The notes beneath the pieces are model-generated. The model searched no databases, was not told where the DNA came from, and saw only the letters and a list, made by a program, of their open reading frames with translations. A stretch of 64,000 nucleotides of DNA from positions 1-64,000 of the forward strand of contig CANREF010000004.1 of the NCBI GenBank assembly GCA_947629575.1, read 5' to 3'. Each line of letters begins with the position of its first letter. Within the stretch, counting starts at the first letter, position 1. This DNA comes from an uncultured Clostridia bacterium (GTDB lineage: Bacteria > Bacillota > Clostridia > Christensenellales > Borkfalkiaceae). Positions 42,319-50,642 of this stretch are shown here, piece by piece. The position numbers were made by a program, and so were the translations under genes.

Positions 42319-42762
42319 ATGAAGAAGATCACCATAGCTTTTGCCGTCTGCCTGTTTATTACGGCGGCGGCGCTTGTAGCGTTCTTTTTGGGGCTGATCA
42401 ACATCGGCAAATTCATCGAAGGGGGCGACCTGAGCCAAGGGATCGCAGCGATCCTCACCGTTTTTTTGACGGCGGTCCCCGTTATCCTCGACCTTCCCGT
42501 CGCCCTCGCGCTCATCGTCATCGCGATCTGTCTGTTTGCCGTCCGCAGTAAACGCGGTTCTACCGTGGCTGCGCTCGTGATATTGAGTATTTTTCTGCCT
42601 GTCTTGCTCTTTTCGGGCATTTTGAATTTGAGTACGGTGCAATCGATCCCGTACGCCGCGCTGGTCTTGCTTTGCGAAGGGACATATCTCGCTTCCTTTG
42701 TCCTTTCGATCGTTCAACTCGTGTTCTTGCAGCGGGAACGGCGGCAGGGGATCGTCGGGTAA
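42319..42762 (+). CDS. Small four-span membrane protein, unknown function
   Basis: 147 residues with four hydrophobic segments and a basic tail (LQRERRQGIVG). No family recognised. Good ribosome site (AAGGAGTAG). It lies between fakA and recG, where sdaAB and sdaAA are found in Bacillus, and ends 4 bases before recG. Confidence 0.65.
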   Translation: MKKITIAFAVCLFITAAALVAFFLGLINIGKFIEGGDLSQGIAAILTVFLTAVPVILDLPVALALIVIAICLFAVRSKRGSTVAALVILSIFLPVLLFSGILNLSTVQSIPYAALVLLCEGTYLASFVLSIVQLVFLQRERRQGIVG

Positions 42763-42766
42763 AAGA

Positions 42767-44770
42767 ATGGATTTTGTGAAACTGCGCGGCGTGGGTGAAC
42801 GCCGCGCCAAAGACCTTCAAAAGATCGGCATCAACACAACGGAAGAACTCATCCGTTATTTTCCGCGCGCCTATCTCGATATGACAAACCGCGTCTCCAT
42901 CCGCGACGTCTACCACAACGATATGGCGCTCATCGCCTGCACCCTCGTCTCGGTAGAGCCCGTTCGCTATACGGGCAGAAACAAGATGGTGCGCGCCCTC
43001 TTGGAGCAGGGAAGGGACAATTTTACCGCCGTTTGGTTCAACATGCCCTACATCGCCCAAAAGCTCAAACCGGGCGAATACCTCTTTTACGGAAGGGTGC
43101 AGAACTATTACGACCGCATTTCTCTCGTCAATCCCTCCTTCGAGCCCCTCGAAAAGAACACCCGCCTCAAAGGGCTCGTGCCCGTCTATTCCCTGCGCGG
43201 TTCGCTCACCCAGCGCGTCTTGCGCGATCTCATCGCGGAAGCCCTCAAAACGGAACAAATCACTTCGGTCATTCCCGCGGAGCTCATCCAAAAATATAAG
43301 CTCGCCCCGCTGCGGGAAGCGTTCCGCGCCGTGCACCTGCCCGAGACGCAGACGCAGATGCTCAACGCCGCCGAACGCATCGCCCTCGAGGAGTATTTCA
43401 CCCTCATTTCCGCCTTCAAGCTCATCAAGGGGGACAAGAACGAGTTGCGCCTCAACCGCTATACCGTCACGGAGCGGGAAGTCGCGCAGTTTGAAAAGCG
43501 CTTTCCCTTTACCTTTACCGCGGGACAGCAGGCGGCAGTCCGCGCCGTTTACGACAATCTGACAGGTCCTACCCGCATGAACCGCCTCTTGCAGGGGGAC
43601 GTCGGAAGCGGGAAGACGGCGGTCGCGCTCACGGGCATCTTCATGGCGGTGAAGAGCGGCTTTCAGGCAGTTTACCTCTCGCCCACCGAAGTGCTCGCCG
43701 CACAGAATTTCGAGCTTCTGAAGAAGATCTTTCCCGAGCACCGCGTGGGCTACCTTGCGGGCGCTTCCACGGCGAAGGAGAAACGGGAGATCAAAGGGGC
43801 GCTCGAAAGGGGGGAGATCGATATCCTCTGCGGCACGCACGCCGTCCTGCAGGGGGATGTGCGCTTCAAAAATCTTGCGTTCTGCGTCTGCGACGAACAG
43901 CACCGCTTCGGCGTTTCCCAGCGCAACGCGCTGAGCGAAAAGGGGGAAGATCCCGACGTGCTCGTCATGTCCGCAACGCCCATCCCGCGTACGCTGTCCC
44001 TCATTTTCTACGGCGATCTCGATGTGACTACGATCACGGAGAAACCCAAGGAAAGACAAGAAATTTCCACTTCCGTGATCCCCTCGTATAAGTATGCGGA
44101 CATGCTCGCCTACATCCGCAGGGAGGTGAGAGCGGGCAAGCAGGCGTACTTCGTCTGTTCGAAGATCGATGATGACGAGGGGCAGGTGACTTCCGTCACA
44201 GAACTTTATGAAGAACTGAAAGGCAAGCTGTTCGACGTGCGCTTTGCCCTTCTTCACGGCAGAATGAGGGACAGGGAAAAGACGGAGATCATGGAGGCCT
44301 TCAAGCGGGGGGAATACGACTGTCTGGTCTCGACGACCGTCATCGAAGTGGGTGTGGACGTTCCCAACGCCACGATCATGGTCATTTACAATGCCGAGCG
44401 GTTCGGGCTTTCCCAGCTTCACCAGCTCCGCGGCAGAGTGGGGCGGGGGAGCGAAAAGAGTTACTGCTTCCTCTTGGTGGGCAGTGAGAGCGATACCGCC
44501 ACGGAACGGTTAAATATTTTGAAGAACACGAACGACGGTTTCAAACTCGCGGAAAAAGATTTGGAGCTCAGGGGCAGCGGGGACTTTTTCGGAACTCGCC
44601 AGAGCGGGAAATTTTTGAACGACATCAAGAATCTGCGCTATACCACGGAAGTGATCTTTGCGGCGAAAAAGCTCTCGGATGAAGCGTTCGAGCGGCGGCT
44701 CAATTTTGAAGAGATCAAGAAAGCCGCCATGCAGAAATATGAGAGCCTGAAAGATGTAGTTTTGAATTGA
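42767..44770 (+). CDS. recG: ATP-dependent DNA helicase RecG
   Basis: 667 residues. N-terminal wedge/OB domain, Walker A GDVGSGKT (about 277-284), DEQHRFGVSQR box, SATPIPRT, and the C-terminal helicase motif with QLHQLRGRVGRG. It remodels stalled forks and Holliday junctions. The start at 42767 (MDFVKLRGVGERRAKDL) matches the family; upstream open frame lies in the preceding gene. Confidence 0.95.
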   Translation: MDFVKLRGVGERRAKDLQKIGINTTEELIRYFPRAYLDMTNRVSIRDVYHNDMALIACTLVSVEPVRYTGRNKMVRALLEQGRDNFTAVWFNMPYIAQKLKPGEYLFYGRVQNYYDRISLVNPSFEPLEKNTRLKGLVPVYSLRGSLTQRVLRDLIAEALKTEQITSVIPAELIQKYKLAPLREAFRAVHLPETQTQMLNAAERIALEEYFTLISAFKLIKGDKNELRLNRYTVTEREVAQFEKRFPFTFTAGQQAAVRAVYDNLTGPTRMNRLLQGDVGSGKTAVALTGIFMAVKSGFQAVYLSPTEVLAAQNFELLKKIFPEHRVGYLAGASTAKEKREIKGALERGEIDILCGTHAVLQGDVRFKNLAFCVCDEQHRFGVSQRNALSEKGEDPDVLVMSATPIPRTLSLIFYGDLDVTTITEKPKERQEISTSVIPSYKYADMLAYIRREVRAGKQAYFVCSKIDDDEGQVTSVTELYEELKGKLFDVRFALLHGRMRDREKTEIMEAFKRGEYDCLVSTTVIEVGVDVPNATIMVIYNAERFGLSQLHQLRGRVGRGSEKSYCFLLVGSESDTATERLNILKNTNDGFKLAEKDLELRGSGDFFGTRQSGKFLNDIKNLRYTTEVIFAAKKLSDEAFERRLNFEEIKKAAMQKYESLKDVVLN

Positions 44771-44786
44771 GAAGAGCAAAAAGAAA

Positions 44787-44820
44787 GCCGCGGGACGCCG
44801 AATACTCGGCGTCCCGCGGC
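44787..44820. terminator. Bidirectional terminator between recG and the zinc-ribbon gene
   Basis: GCCGCGGGACGCCGA-ATAC-TCGGCGTCCCGCGGC, a 15-bp perfect stem. The minus strand has TTTCTTTTT after it. Confidence 0.85.
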
Positions 44821-44844
44821 TTATATTCCTTGAAATTAAGGATA

Positions 44845-45153
44845 TTATGCGCTCATGACCGCTGCGATAACGATTGCAATCACTCCGATAGCCATAAAGA
44901 TAGCACTGATGACGATCCCCGCAAGCGCAAGACCTCTGCCGCTTTCGTTGTGCTTTATTGTTTCGTTATAGCCTATGATAGAGCAAACTATGCCGACAAT
45001 CGGGATAAAAAACGAGAAGATGAAGCCAATAATCGCCAAAACATTCGTTGCTTCCGTTTGCTGAGAGCTCTCGTCATGAGATGTCGGCACGCCGCAATAA
45101 GCACAGAAAGCAGCCCTATCGTTGATCTCTTTTCCACAATTTTTGCAAAACAT
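44845..45153 (-). CDS. Zinc-ribbon DUF4190-like membrane protein
   Basis: 102 residues. N-terminal zinc ribbon (CKNCGKEINDRAAFCAYCG, 3-21), a Ser/Gln/Glu linker, then two membrane spans separated by a short loop (NESGRGLALAGIV) as in DUF4190 proteins. Function unknown. It is divergent from the XRE regulator, and both share the operator region at 45188-45232. Confidence 0.78.
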   Translation of the reverse strand: MFCKNCGKEINDRAAFCAYCGVPTSHDESSQQTEATNVLAIIGFIFSFFIPIVGIVCSIIGYNETIKHNESGRGLALAGIVISAIFMAIGVIAIVIAAVMSA

Positions 45154-45187
45154 AACATGTTCCCCTTTGCTTCTTTTTTATCTTATC

Positions 45188-45232
45188 ACAAGTATTCTTG
45201 TAAGTCAAGTAATTTTACAAGTATAATTGTAA
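45188..45232 (+). promoter_or_regulatory. Promoter and twin operators of the XRE regulator
   Basis: ACAAGTATTCTTGT (45188-45201) and TTACAAGTATAATTGTAA (45215-45232) are two palindromes of the same type. The second covers the TATAAT (45222-45227) and the first touches the TTGTAA -35 box (45198-45203; spacer 18). This is the pattern of a self-repressing XRE regulator, probably acting on the divergent gene as well. Confidence 0.65.
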
Positions 45233-45241
45233 AATATTTTT

Positions 45242-45451
45242 ATGACGAACAAGTTTTCGGAGAATCTGAAAGCAATGCGTTTGGAAAAAAAGATGTCTCA
45301 AACAACGCTTGCGAAGGCGATAGGGGTCACGCAGCAGTGTGTGAGCGAGTGGGAGCAGAGCAGAACAGAGCCCACGCTCTCCTATCTTTGGCTTCTTGCC
45401 GATTTATTCTCTGTTTCCATAGATCTTTTATGCGGTAGAAAAGAATGGTAG
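45242..45451 (+). CDS. XRE-family (Cro/CI) transcriptional regulator
   Basis: 69 residues, a single helix-turn-helix: MRLEKKMSQTTLAKAIGVTQ then QCVSEWEQSRTEPTLSYLW. No extra domain. Leader of only about 8 bases without a ribosome site, so it may be translated as a near-leaderless message. Likely controls itself and the divergent zinc-ribbon gene. Confidence 0.88.
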   Translation: MTNKFSENLKAMRLEKKMSQTTLAKAIGVTQQCVSEWEQSRTEPTLSYLWLLADLFSVSIDLLCGRKEW

Positions 45452-45511
45452 AAAATTCTTTTGAAAATATGCCCCCCTTTGGAGGGAATTTTTTTTACTC
45501 TTTCCAATGTG

Positions 45512-45600
45512 GCGGTCGCCCACGTGAAGCACGTTTATCTCGCAGCACGCTATCTCCACCACGCAAGGGACGGCTTTGCCGTCCCTTGCGTGGTGGAACG
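45512..45600. repeat. tRNA-less copy of the tRNA-Ala terminator unit
   Basis: 45512-45562 repeats 45659-45708 with one mismatch (50 bases: GCGGTCGCCCACGTGARGCA and onward through CACGCTATCTCCACCA). It is followed by a hairpin CCACCACGCAAGGGACGGC-TTT-complement. The tRNA that ends the second unit is absent here. Confidence 0.7.
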
Positions 45601-45692
45601 CGTGAGTACTTCGCGGGCGATGCCCGCTCGTGCCGCCCTTAGAAATGAAAGGATGCGGGCGGTCGCCCACGTGAGGCACGTTTATCTCGCAG

Positions 45693-45758
45693 CACGCTAT
45701 CTCCACCAAGGGAAAAGGCACCTTTGCAGGTGCCTTTTCCCTTGGTGGAGATAGCGTG
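45693..45758. repeat. 31-bp perfect inverted repeat overlapping the tRNA-Ala 3' end
   Basis: Left arm 45693-45723, loop TTGC, right arm 45728-45758. The right arm includes the last 16 bases of tRNA-Ala (45743-45758); the left arm is therefore an inverted copy of the tRNA end. On the minus strand the inner part is AAAAGGCACCT-GCAA-AGGTGCCTTTT, a normal intrinsic terminator. Confidence 0.9.
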
Positions 45759-45818
45759 AGTCGAACACGTGACCTCTTGAATGCCATTCAAGCGCTCTAC
45801 CAACTGAGCTATACCCCC
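45743..45818 (-). tRNA. tRNA-Ala (GGC)
   Basis: 76 bases with encoded CCA. Acceptor GGGGGTA pairs with TATCTCC through two G-U pairs; anticodon stem CTTGA/TCAAG with anticodon GGC. D and T arms are standard. Confidence 0.95.
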
Positions 45819-46035
45819 ATGAAAGTGTCTTGTCTAAAACTGTTTCTTTCTTCTGTCGCAGAGATGCAAGCAAGACAAGGAAAACGAGCATTGCCGACGG
45901 GGAGTTTACTGGGCGTAAATGACCCAAGGCAAGCGGAGTTTGACACCGTATTGCGCCGCATATATGCGACAGAACTTCTGGTGGACTTGTTCGTGTCAAA
46001 TACGCACCGCCCACCCTGTGCGTATTTGCTTGTTA
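45819..46035. other. Spacer between tRNA-Ala and tmRNA
   Basis: No gene is seen. At 45998-46027 AAATACGCAC pairs with GTGCGTATTT, a probable tmRNA terminator on the minus strand though its T-run is short. A minus-strand copy of the tmRNA end (GTCCACCAG) lies just beyond it, in the same direction as the tmRNA. Confidence 0.5.
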
Positions 46036-46416
46036 TGGTGGACCTGCGCAGAGTTGAACTGCGGTCTTACAAGGTTCCTCCGCGGACACTACACGCTTAG
46101 TCTGTGGTCATATCTCGCCCGCCGTCGGTCCGCAGACAAACGTCCGAAGGGCATACTTCCGAAAATGCCTCTTTTTCTCGGGGGAAGCCAGCCGAGAAAA
46201 GACATTCCCTACTGAGTTGACGCCCTGTTCCCGACCGTAGGCAATCGGGGCAGGACGGAGCGTAAAGTTACGCCGCAAGTGCCAAACGGGAAGCCGGAGC
46301 TCTCCGGGTGGCGGTGCTGTTATTTTCAGCAATTAAAATTTTTCCGTTTTTAACGAAGCCGAGCCTCCGGCGTGCGTCCGACGAAATCCGCTTGCAATCG
46401 AATCCGAAACAGGCCC
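46036..46416 (-). ncRNA. ssrA: tmRNA (transfer-messenger RNA)
   Basis: 381 bases. 5' GGGCCTG pairs with 3' CAGGTCC, then ACCA at 46036-46039. The T-arm reads GCAGTTCAACTCTGC, and the 5' part has the conserved TTCGGATTCGA. The tag frame reads 46330 to 46268: starting at GCT it encodes AENNSTATRRAPASRLALAA and stops at TAA. The LALAA ending is a standard proteolysis tag; at 20 residues the tag is longer than the common 10-15. It frees stalled ribosomes with SmpB, whose gene is not in the window. Confidence 0.93.
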
Positions 46417-46437
46417 ATACATTTCGTCTGCTGTTCT

Positions 46438-46466
46438 ATAATAACCGATTTTCAACCCCTTGTCAA
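46438..46466 (-). promoter_or_regulatory. Promoter of tmRNA
   Basis: On the minus strand TTGACA (46461-46466), 17-base spacer, TATTAT (46438-46443), with the RNA beginning about 22 bases after the -10 box, so some 5' processing is expected. Confidence 0.8.
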
Positions 46467-46501
46467 GCCATTTGCGGAAGAAATTTTTCTCATATTCCCG
46501 C

Positions 46502-48766
46502 TTAAAGGACATCATCCGCCATATAAGCTGCGATCCGTGTCTGCACGTTCTCTTCGAGATTTTTATAGAAGAACTGATAGTCGTAGTAATGGTATACCCC
46601 CGCGCCGACAATACCACCCAATGTGTTATTATAGACCGAGGGATCGATATCCTCGGACGGAACTTTCAGCGTGCCGCGCGCTTCGTCGATAAATGCTCCC
46701 GTGAGATGCTCCTTTTCCTCCAATAAATTTCCGTTGGTGTCGAAGAAGCACGCCCCCTTGTTCAAGCTCTTGTCCGCCGCCGTATTGTCCGTTTTCCAGT
46801 TGAGCGGATTGATGCAGAGCGCCTTCATGCCGTTTGGAACGGTAAGCGAATCCGTCACGTTTTCTGCTTCGGTATTGAAGGAAACGATGACCCCCGTGTC
46901 CCTTTCGCCCGACGCAAACTTCAACCCGTTCTCGGAAAGCTCTTTCTGCGTGACCCGCCAACCGATGGCATAGCACGCAACGAGAAGGTCGGTCGCTTCC
47001 TCTCCCTCGCCGAAGAATTCCTTCATGAGGCGGATGCAGTGGTCGGCGCCCTGCGAAAAGCCCGCGAGAATGACGGGACGCCCCTCGTTCCAATGTTCCA
47101 TGTAGTAGAGAAAGGCATTGCGCACGTCTGAATAGGCATAGGTGAGATATTCTTCGAGAACCGCGTTCTCCAAAGAATAATCGTAGAGGACCGCCTGCCG
47201 GTAGTAGGGAGCAAAGAAGCGGGCGTTGTCGTCATAAATGCCTTTCTCCATATCGATAGCGCCCTTGAAAGCCCGCCGTGCGCTCGTATAGGAGAAGTTC
47301 AGGATCCCCGCCTTGCCCGAGACAGAGGTGGGGGCGATGAAGAATACGTCCGCGTCCTTTTCCGATGCGCCCGTCTCGGCGTACGCCCAGTTGAAGGAGA
47401 GCGAATAATCGAGCGTCGTTGAAACTTCCGCGACATGGGGAACGGGTATCTCCGCGCTCAGGTCGGAAAATGAGACCGTCCATTGATTGACGACCTCCCC
47501 GTCGGATGTCAATTCTTTGACCGTAAAGGTATTATCCTCGTTCTTTTTGATCTGTGTGAGCGGGGGATAGTAGATCGTTCCGCCCTTTACATACCCGAAA
47601 TCATAGATCATTTTCGGCGTGTAGATATCCTCGGCATTCGACATGAGGAAGGCGCCGAAGGCGTATTGAAAATCAGTCGAAAGGTCGGGCAAGAAGTCAA
47701 AGACAAACCCCGCACAGGCGTCGTATACCCGGGCAATTTCGCCGTTTTCGTCGAAATCGACGTGGGACAGGAAGCCGCACTCCGCGTCCGTCCAGAATAT
47801 CCGATCGTGCTCGCCGTCCTCTTCTTTCAAAATCGTATATTCATATTGGCGAATGGGATTATGATGGGGGTCGTTATAGCTATAAGGGGTATAGACCTCC
47901 GCCCCCTTTTCAAGACCGAAGAGCTTGGCGGAATAGAGGATCGTCGACTTTGTGATGGCATTTTCTTCCCATTCTTCCTCGTCGTACCCGTTATCTACCT
48001 TGCAGGAATTTGTCGTCCACGAAAGCGTTTCCGGGAGATATTCGATGAGCCGAATCAACAAATAGCGCGCGCCGTTCTTTTCCGTAAGATAGAACGACGC
48101 CGAATAGCCGCCGTCTCCCGGGATAAAGTTATACAGACAATAAAATTCGCCGTATACGGGATCGACGTATTGGGGCGTATCGAGGATCGTGGGATTGTAG
48201 ACGTTGAGGCACTTCGTTTGCGTTCGCGGAATTTCCCCGAATTGTATCCACCACATCTCTTGGCTTATCTCAACGCCCGCGAGCCCGAAATATCCGTGAT
48301 AGACGGTATTCATGGCGCCCTCGTAGTCCTTGATCTCTTCATCGGCGATAAACTCGCCGTAGATCGTCACGGAGTTCTTTGTGCCCTCGGGTGACCAAAC
48401 GAGGTCGGCCGCATACTCGTTTTCCGCCTCGTCGCGAAGGACATATCCTTCTCCCGACATGGCGAGCGTAAATCCGCCCTTTGCCGCCGTATTTCCCGTC
48501 CCGTCTTGATAAACGATCGTAGCGGCGGCGCCGTCCGCGCTTCCGTCTATGGGTGTAAAGCGGAGGGTGACATCTTCGTCGAAATCGTGATCTTCGCGTT
48601 CGGAATCTTCATCGAAAACGATCCTTCCCTCGATGGCGATTTCCTCCGTCCCTCCTTCCGGCATTGGAGTTTCGTTCTCTTCCCCGCAGGCGGCGAGCAG
48701 CGCGCCGCACAGAAGAAGCGCTGCCGAGCAACATATAAGAAGCATACGCTTGATCGATTTCGTCAT
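46502..48766 (-). CDS. Large lipoprotein with DUF3089-like alpha/beta-hydrolase domain
   Basis: 754 residues. Lipoprotein signal with lipobox LLAAC (Cys near 27). The first 400 residues are beta-rich and unrecognised. The C-terminal part (about 490-750) resembles DUF3089: DADVFFIAPTS, FFAPYYRQAV, and the nucleophile elbow AGFSQGADH with the likely catalytic Ser. It may be an esterase or lipase acting at the cell surface; substrate unknown. Good ribosome site (GGGAGGTC) and its own promoter; no operon partners. Confidence 0.75.
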   Translation of the reverse strand: MTKSIKRMLLICCSAALLLCGALLAACGEENETPMPEGGTEEIAIEGRIVFDEDSEREDHDFDEDVTLRFTPIDGSADGAAATIVYQDGTGNTAAKGGFTLAMSGEGYVLRDEAENEYAADLVWSPEGTKNSVTIYGEFIADEEIKDYEGAMNTVYHGYFGLAGVEISQEMWWIQFGEIPRTQTKCLNVYNPTILDTPQYVDPVYGEFYCLYNFIPGDGGYSASFYLTEKNGARYLLIRLIEYLPETLSWTTNSCKVDNGYDEEEWEENAITKSTILYSAKLFGLEKGAEVYTPYSYNDPHHNPIRQYEYTILKEEDGEHDRIFWTDAECGFLSHVDFDENGEIARVYDACAGFVFDFLPDLSTDFQYAFGAFLMSNAEDIYTPKMIYDFGYVKGGTIYYPPLTQIKKNEDNTFTVKELTSDGEVVNQWTVSFSDLSAEIPVPHVAEVSTTLDYSLSFNWAYAETGASEKDADVFFIAPTSVSGKAGILNFSYTSARRAFKGAIDMEKGIYDDNARFFAPYYRQAVLYDYSLENAVLEEYLTYAYSDVRNAFLYYMEHWNEGRPVILAGFSQGADHCIRLMKEFFGEGEEATDLLVACYAIGWRVTQKELSENGLKFASGERDTGVIVSFNTEAENVTDSLTVPNGMKALCINPLNWKTDNTAADKSLNKGACFFDTNGNLLEEKEHLTGAFIDEARGTLKVPSEDIDPSVYNNTLGGIVGAGVYHYYDYQFFYKNLEENVQTRIAAYMADDVL

Positions 48767-48817
48767 TTTGACCTCCCATGCCGAGCAAATTCCGTTTGGA
48801 CGGCAAACACAAGTTTT

Positions 48818-48846
48818 ATTATATATCGATTTTCTTAAAATTGCAA
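48818..48846 (-). promoter_or_regulatory. Promoter of the DUF3089-type lipoprotein gene
   Basis: On the minus strand TTGCAA (48841-48846), 17-base spacer, TATAAT (48818-48823). Confidence 0.8.
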
Positions 48847-48891
48847 ATAAATGCCGCGCATTTCCGCACGGGGATGCCGTAGCATTAATGT

Positions 48892-49542
48892 CTACAAGTC
48901 CACCTGTTCAAACCGCTTCCCGGAAAGCCATGCGGATAGCGCGGTCATGGCAAAGTACAGTGCAAGCCCCGCGAACAAGACGGCGAGTTTCACGCCGCTA
49001 TACTTGGGATCTGGTAAGACAAGCGGCCCATAGAACGGCAGATGACGGATCAAGATCATGAGCCCGATGAGACAAAACTGCACCGCCAATGCGATCGCAA
49101 ACGGGACGCCGACCTTGTTCGGCTGCGAAAAGTGGAGCGGGAAAAAGGTGAGGTTGAACGCGCCCAACAAGATCGCGCCGAACCCGCAAAAGGCGAGATT
49201 TGCGCTGTTCCCCACAAGATTTATGAGCATCGCTTCAGGAAAAGTTGTTTGCTTTACAACAATGCAGAGGGCAGTCAAAACGAGCAGGGCGCATTGGAAT
49301 ATCACGGCGGCCACGATCCGCGCGAGCGGCACATCCCGCTTTTTGACGGGAAGCGAACAGGTAAACGCCAAATCTCCGTTCTCCCGCGCCGCCAAAGAGA
49401 TATAGAAAACGGACAGCCCCGAAAAGAAGAAGATTAGTTCATAGGGGTAGTTCGGCACAAGGACGAACGCCGCAAAGAGCAGGAAGACAAACGCCGTCGG
49501 ATGCAGGCAGAGGGAAAATTCCTTTTTAAGAAGCGCTTTCAT
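48892..49542 (-). CDS. ABC-2 type permease
   Basis: 216 residues with six hydrophobic segments. The pattern MKALLKKEFSLCLHPTAFVF then AARENGDLAFTCSLPVKKRDVPLAR is that of ABC-2 permeases of the kind that pair with a single GntR- or AbrB-controlled ATPase. The ATPase gene upstream is frameshifted, so the transporter may not work. The exported molecule is unknown. Confidence 0.8.
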   Translation of the reverse strand: MKALLKKEFSLCLHPTAFVFLLFAAFVLVPNYPYELIFFFSGLSVFYISLAARENGDLAFTCSLPVKKRDVPLARIVAAVIFQCALLVLTALCIVVKQTTFPEAMLINLVGNSANLAFCGFGAILLGAFNLTFFPLHFSQPNKVGVPFAIALAVQFCLIGLMILIRHLPFYGPLVLPDPKYSGVKLAVLFAGLALYFAMTALSAWLSGKRFEQVDL

Positions 49543-49553
49543 TTTGTCTCCTT

Positions 49554-50359
49554 TTATCGTTCGAGGTGGATCATGATCTCGTCGAGGGTGGCTTCCCGCT
49601 CGCCGAAAGGGGGTGAGACCAAGCCCTCGAAGCCTCCCTTCACTTCCTTCACGCCGATCGCCCGCGCTGCGTCCGCTTCCGAAAGAGAGGCGAACACCCC
49701 GACCCGAAACCGCTTCATGAGCTTTTCGAGCGGCTCATCCGCAAGGAGCGTTCCACCCGACAGATAGAGGATCTGATCGGCAACGCGCCGAAGATCGGAC
49801 GTGATATGCGTGGAAAACAAGACGGTGACGCCCTGTCTTTTCAGAGAGAGGAGCGTATCGCAGAAATCTTCCCGCGAGAGGGTTCGAGCCCGCTCGTCGG
49901 TTCATCCAAAAGGAGGAGCTTCGCGCCATGAGACAGGGCGAGCGCAAGGGAAAATTTGATCTTCATGCCCTCGGAAAGTTCCCGCACCCTCTTGGAAAGG
50001 ACGAGCGAATACTCATCGCAGCAGCGTCTGAACATCTCTTCCTCCCAATGCGGATAAAACCCCGCGACCGCCCTTGCGATCGAGGCAAGGGACTTGTTCA
50101 GATAGAACCGAAACCCGCCGCCGACATAGCCGATCAGCTCCTTGACCTCGCCCTCTTCTTGGGAAAAATCCTTCCCGAACACCTTCACCGTCCCTTGGGA
50201 AGAGACCAGCCGCATGATGGATTTGAGCGCAGTGCTCTTTCCCGCGCCGTTCCGACCGATCAGTCCCGCAATTTGTCCCGCTTCTACCGCGAAAGAAATG
50301 CCGCCGAGCGTAAAATTCGGATAGACCTTTTTTAAGCCCTCGGCTTCGAGCGCGTACAC
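49554..50359 (-). pseudogene. ABC transporter ATPase, frameshifted
   Basis: The 5' frame (50359 to about 49880) encodes a normal ATPase start: Walker A GRNGAGKST, signature LSEGMKIKFSLAL and Walker B LLLLDEPTSGLEP. At the run of three Cs just after GLEP (plus-strand 49880-49882) the frame slips; with one extra base it continues as LSREDFCDTLLSLKRQG, VTVLFSTHITSDL and on to the stop at 49554. So a single-base loss splits one ATPase of about 268 residues into two frames. The H-loop and the C-terminal domain are in the second piece. It may be a true pseudogene or an assembly error in a short homopolymer. Confidence 0.85.
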
Positions 50360-50360
50360 G

Positions 50361-50579
50361 TCAGTTCTCCTCGCCCTTGACTTGCTTCACCGCATTCCAG
50401 AAGGACTCCGCATACGAAAAGGGCTGCAGGGCGATCCCTTGATTTTTATCCGCCATGAGAAGGAGGGCGTCGCCCGCATGAAGGGAGAACATGTCGCGAA
50501 CCTCTTTGGGAATGACGATCTGCCCCTTCGGGCCGATCTTCACGGTAGCAAGGTATTTTCCTTCGGGAAAGTTTTCCAT
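50361..50579 (-). CDS. AbrB/SpoVT-type transcriptional regulator
   Basis: 72 residues. N-terminal swapped-hairpin DNA-binding fold: VKIGPKGQIVIPKEVRDMFSL and DALLLMADKNQGIAL. It is the first gene of the operon and ends one base before the ATPase gene, so it most likely regulates this ABC exporter. Confidence 0.85.
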   Translation of the reverse strand: MENFPEGKYLATVKIGPKGQIVIPKEVRDMFSLHAGDALLLMADKNQGIALQPFSYAESFWNAVKQVKGEEN

Positions 50580-50613
50580 AATAGTTTGCTCCTAAAAGTA
50601 TTATTTTTCTTAC

Positions 50614-50642
50614 ATTATATACTTTTCACATCGTCCTGTCAA
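50614..50642 (-). promoter_or_regulatory. Promoter of the AbrB-ABC operon
   Basis: On the minus strand TTGACA (50637-50642), 17-base spacer, TATAAT (50614-50619); an AGGAG ribosome site precedes the AbrB gene. Confidence 0.85.

Noticed and set aside
45756-46332. Frames of 74-114 codons overlapping tRNA-Ala and tmRNA
   Set aside because: They cross the structured RNA genes and show no coding pattern.
47483-48394. A 303-codon plus-strand frame
   Set aside because: It is the antisense of the DUF3089-type lipoprotein gene, which has signal peptide, ribosome site and promoter.
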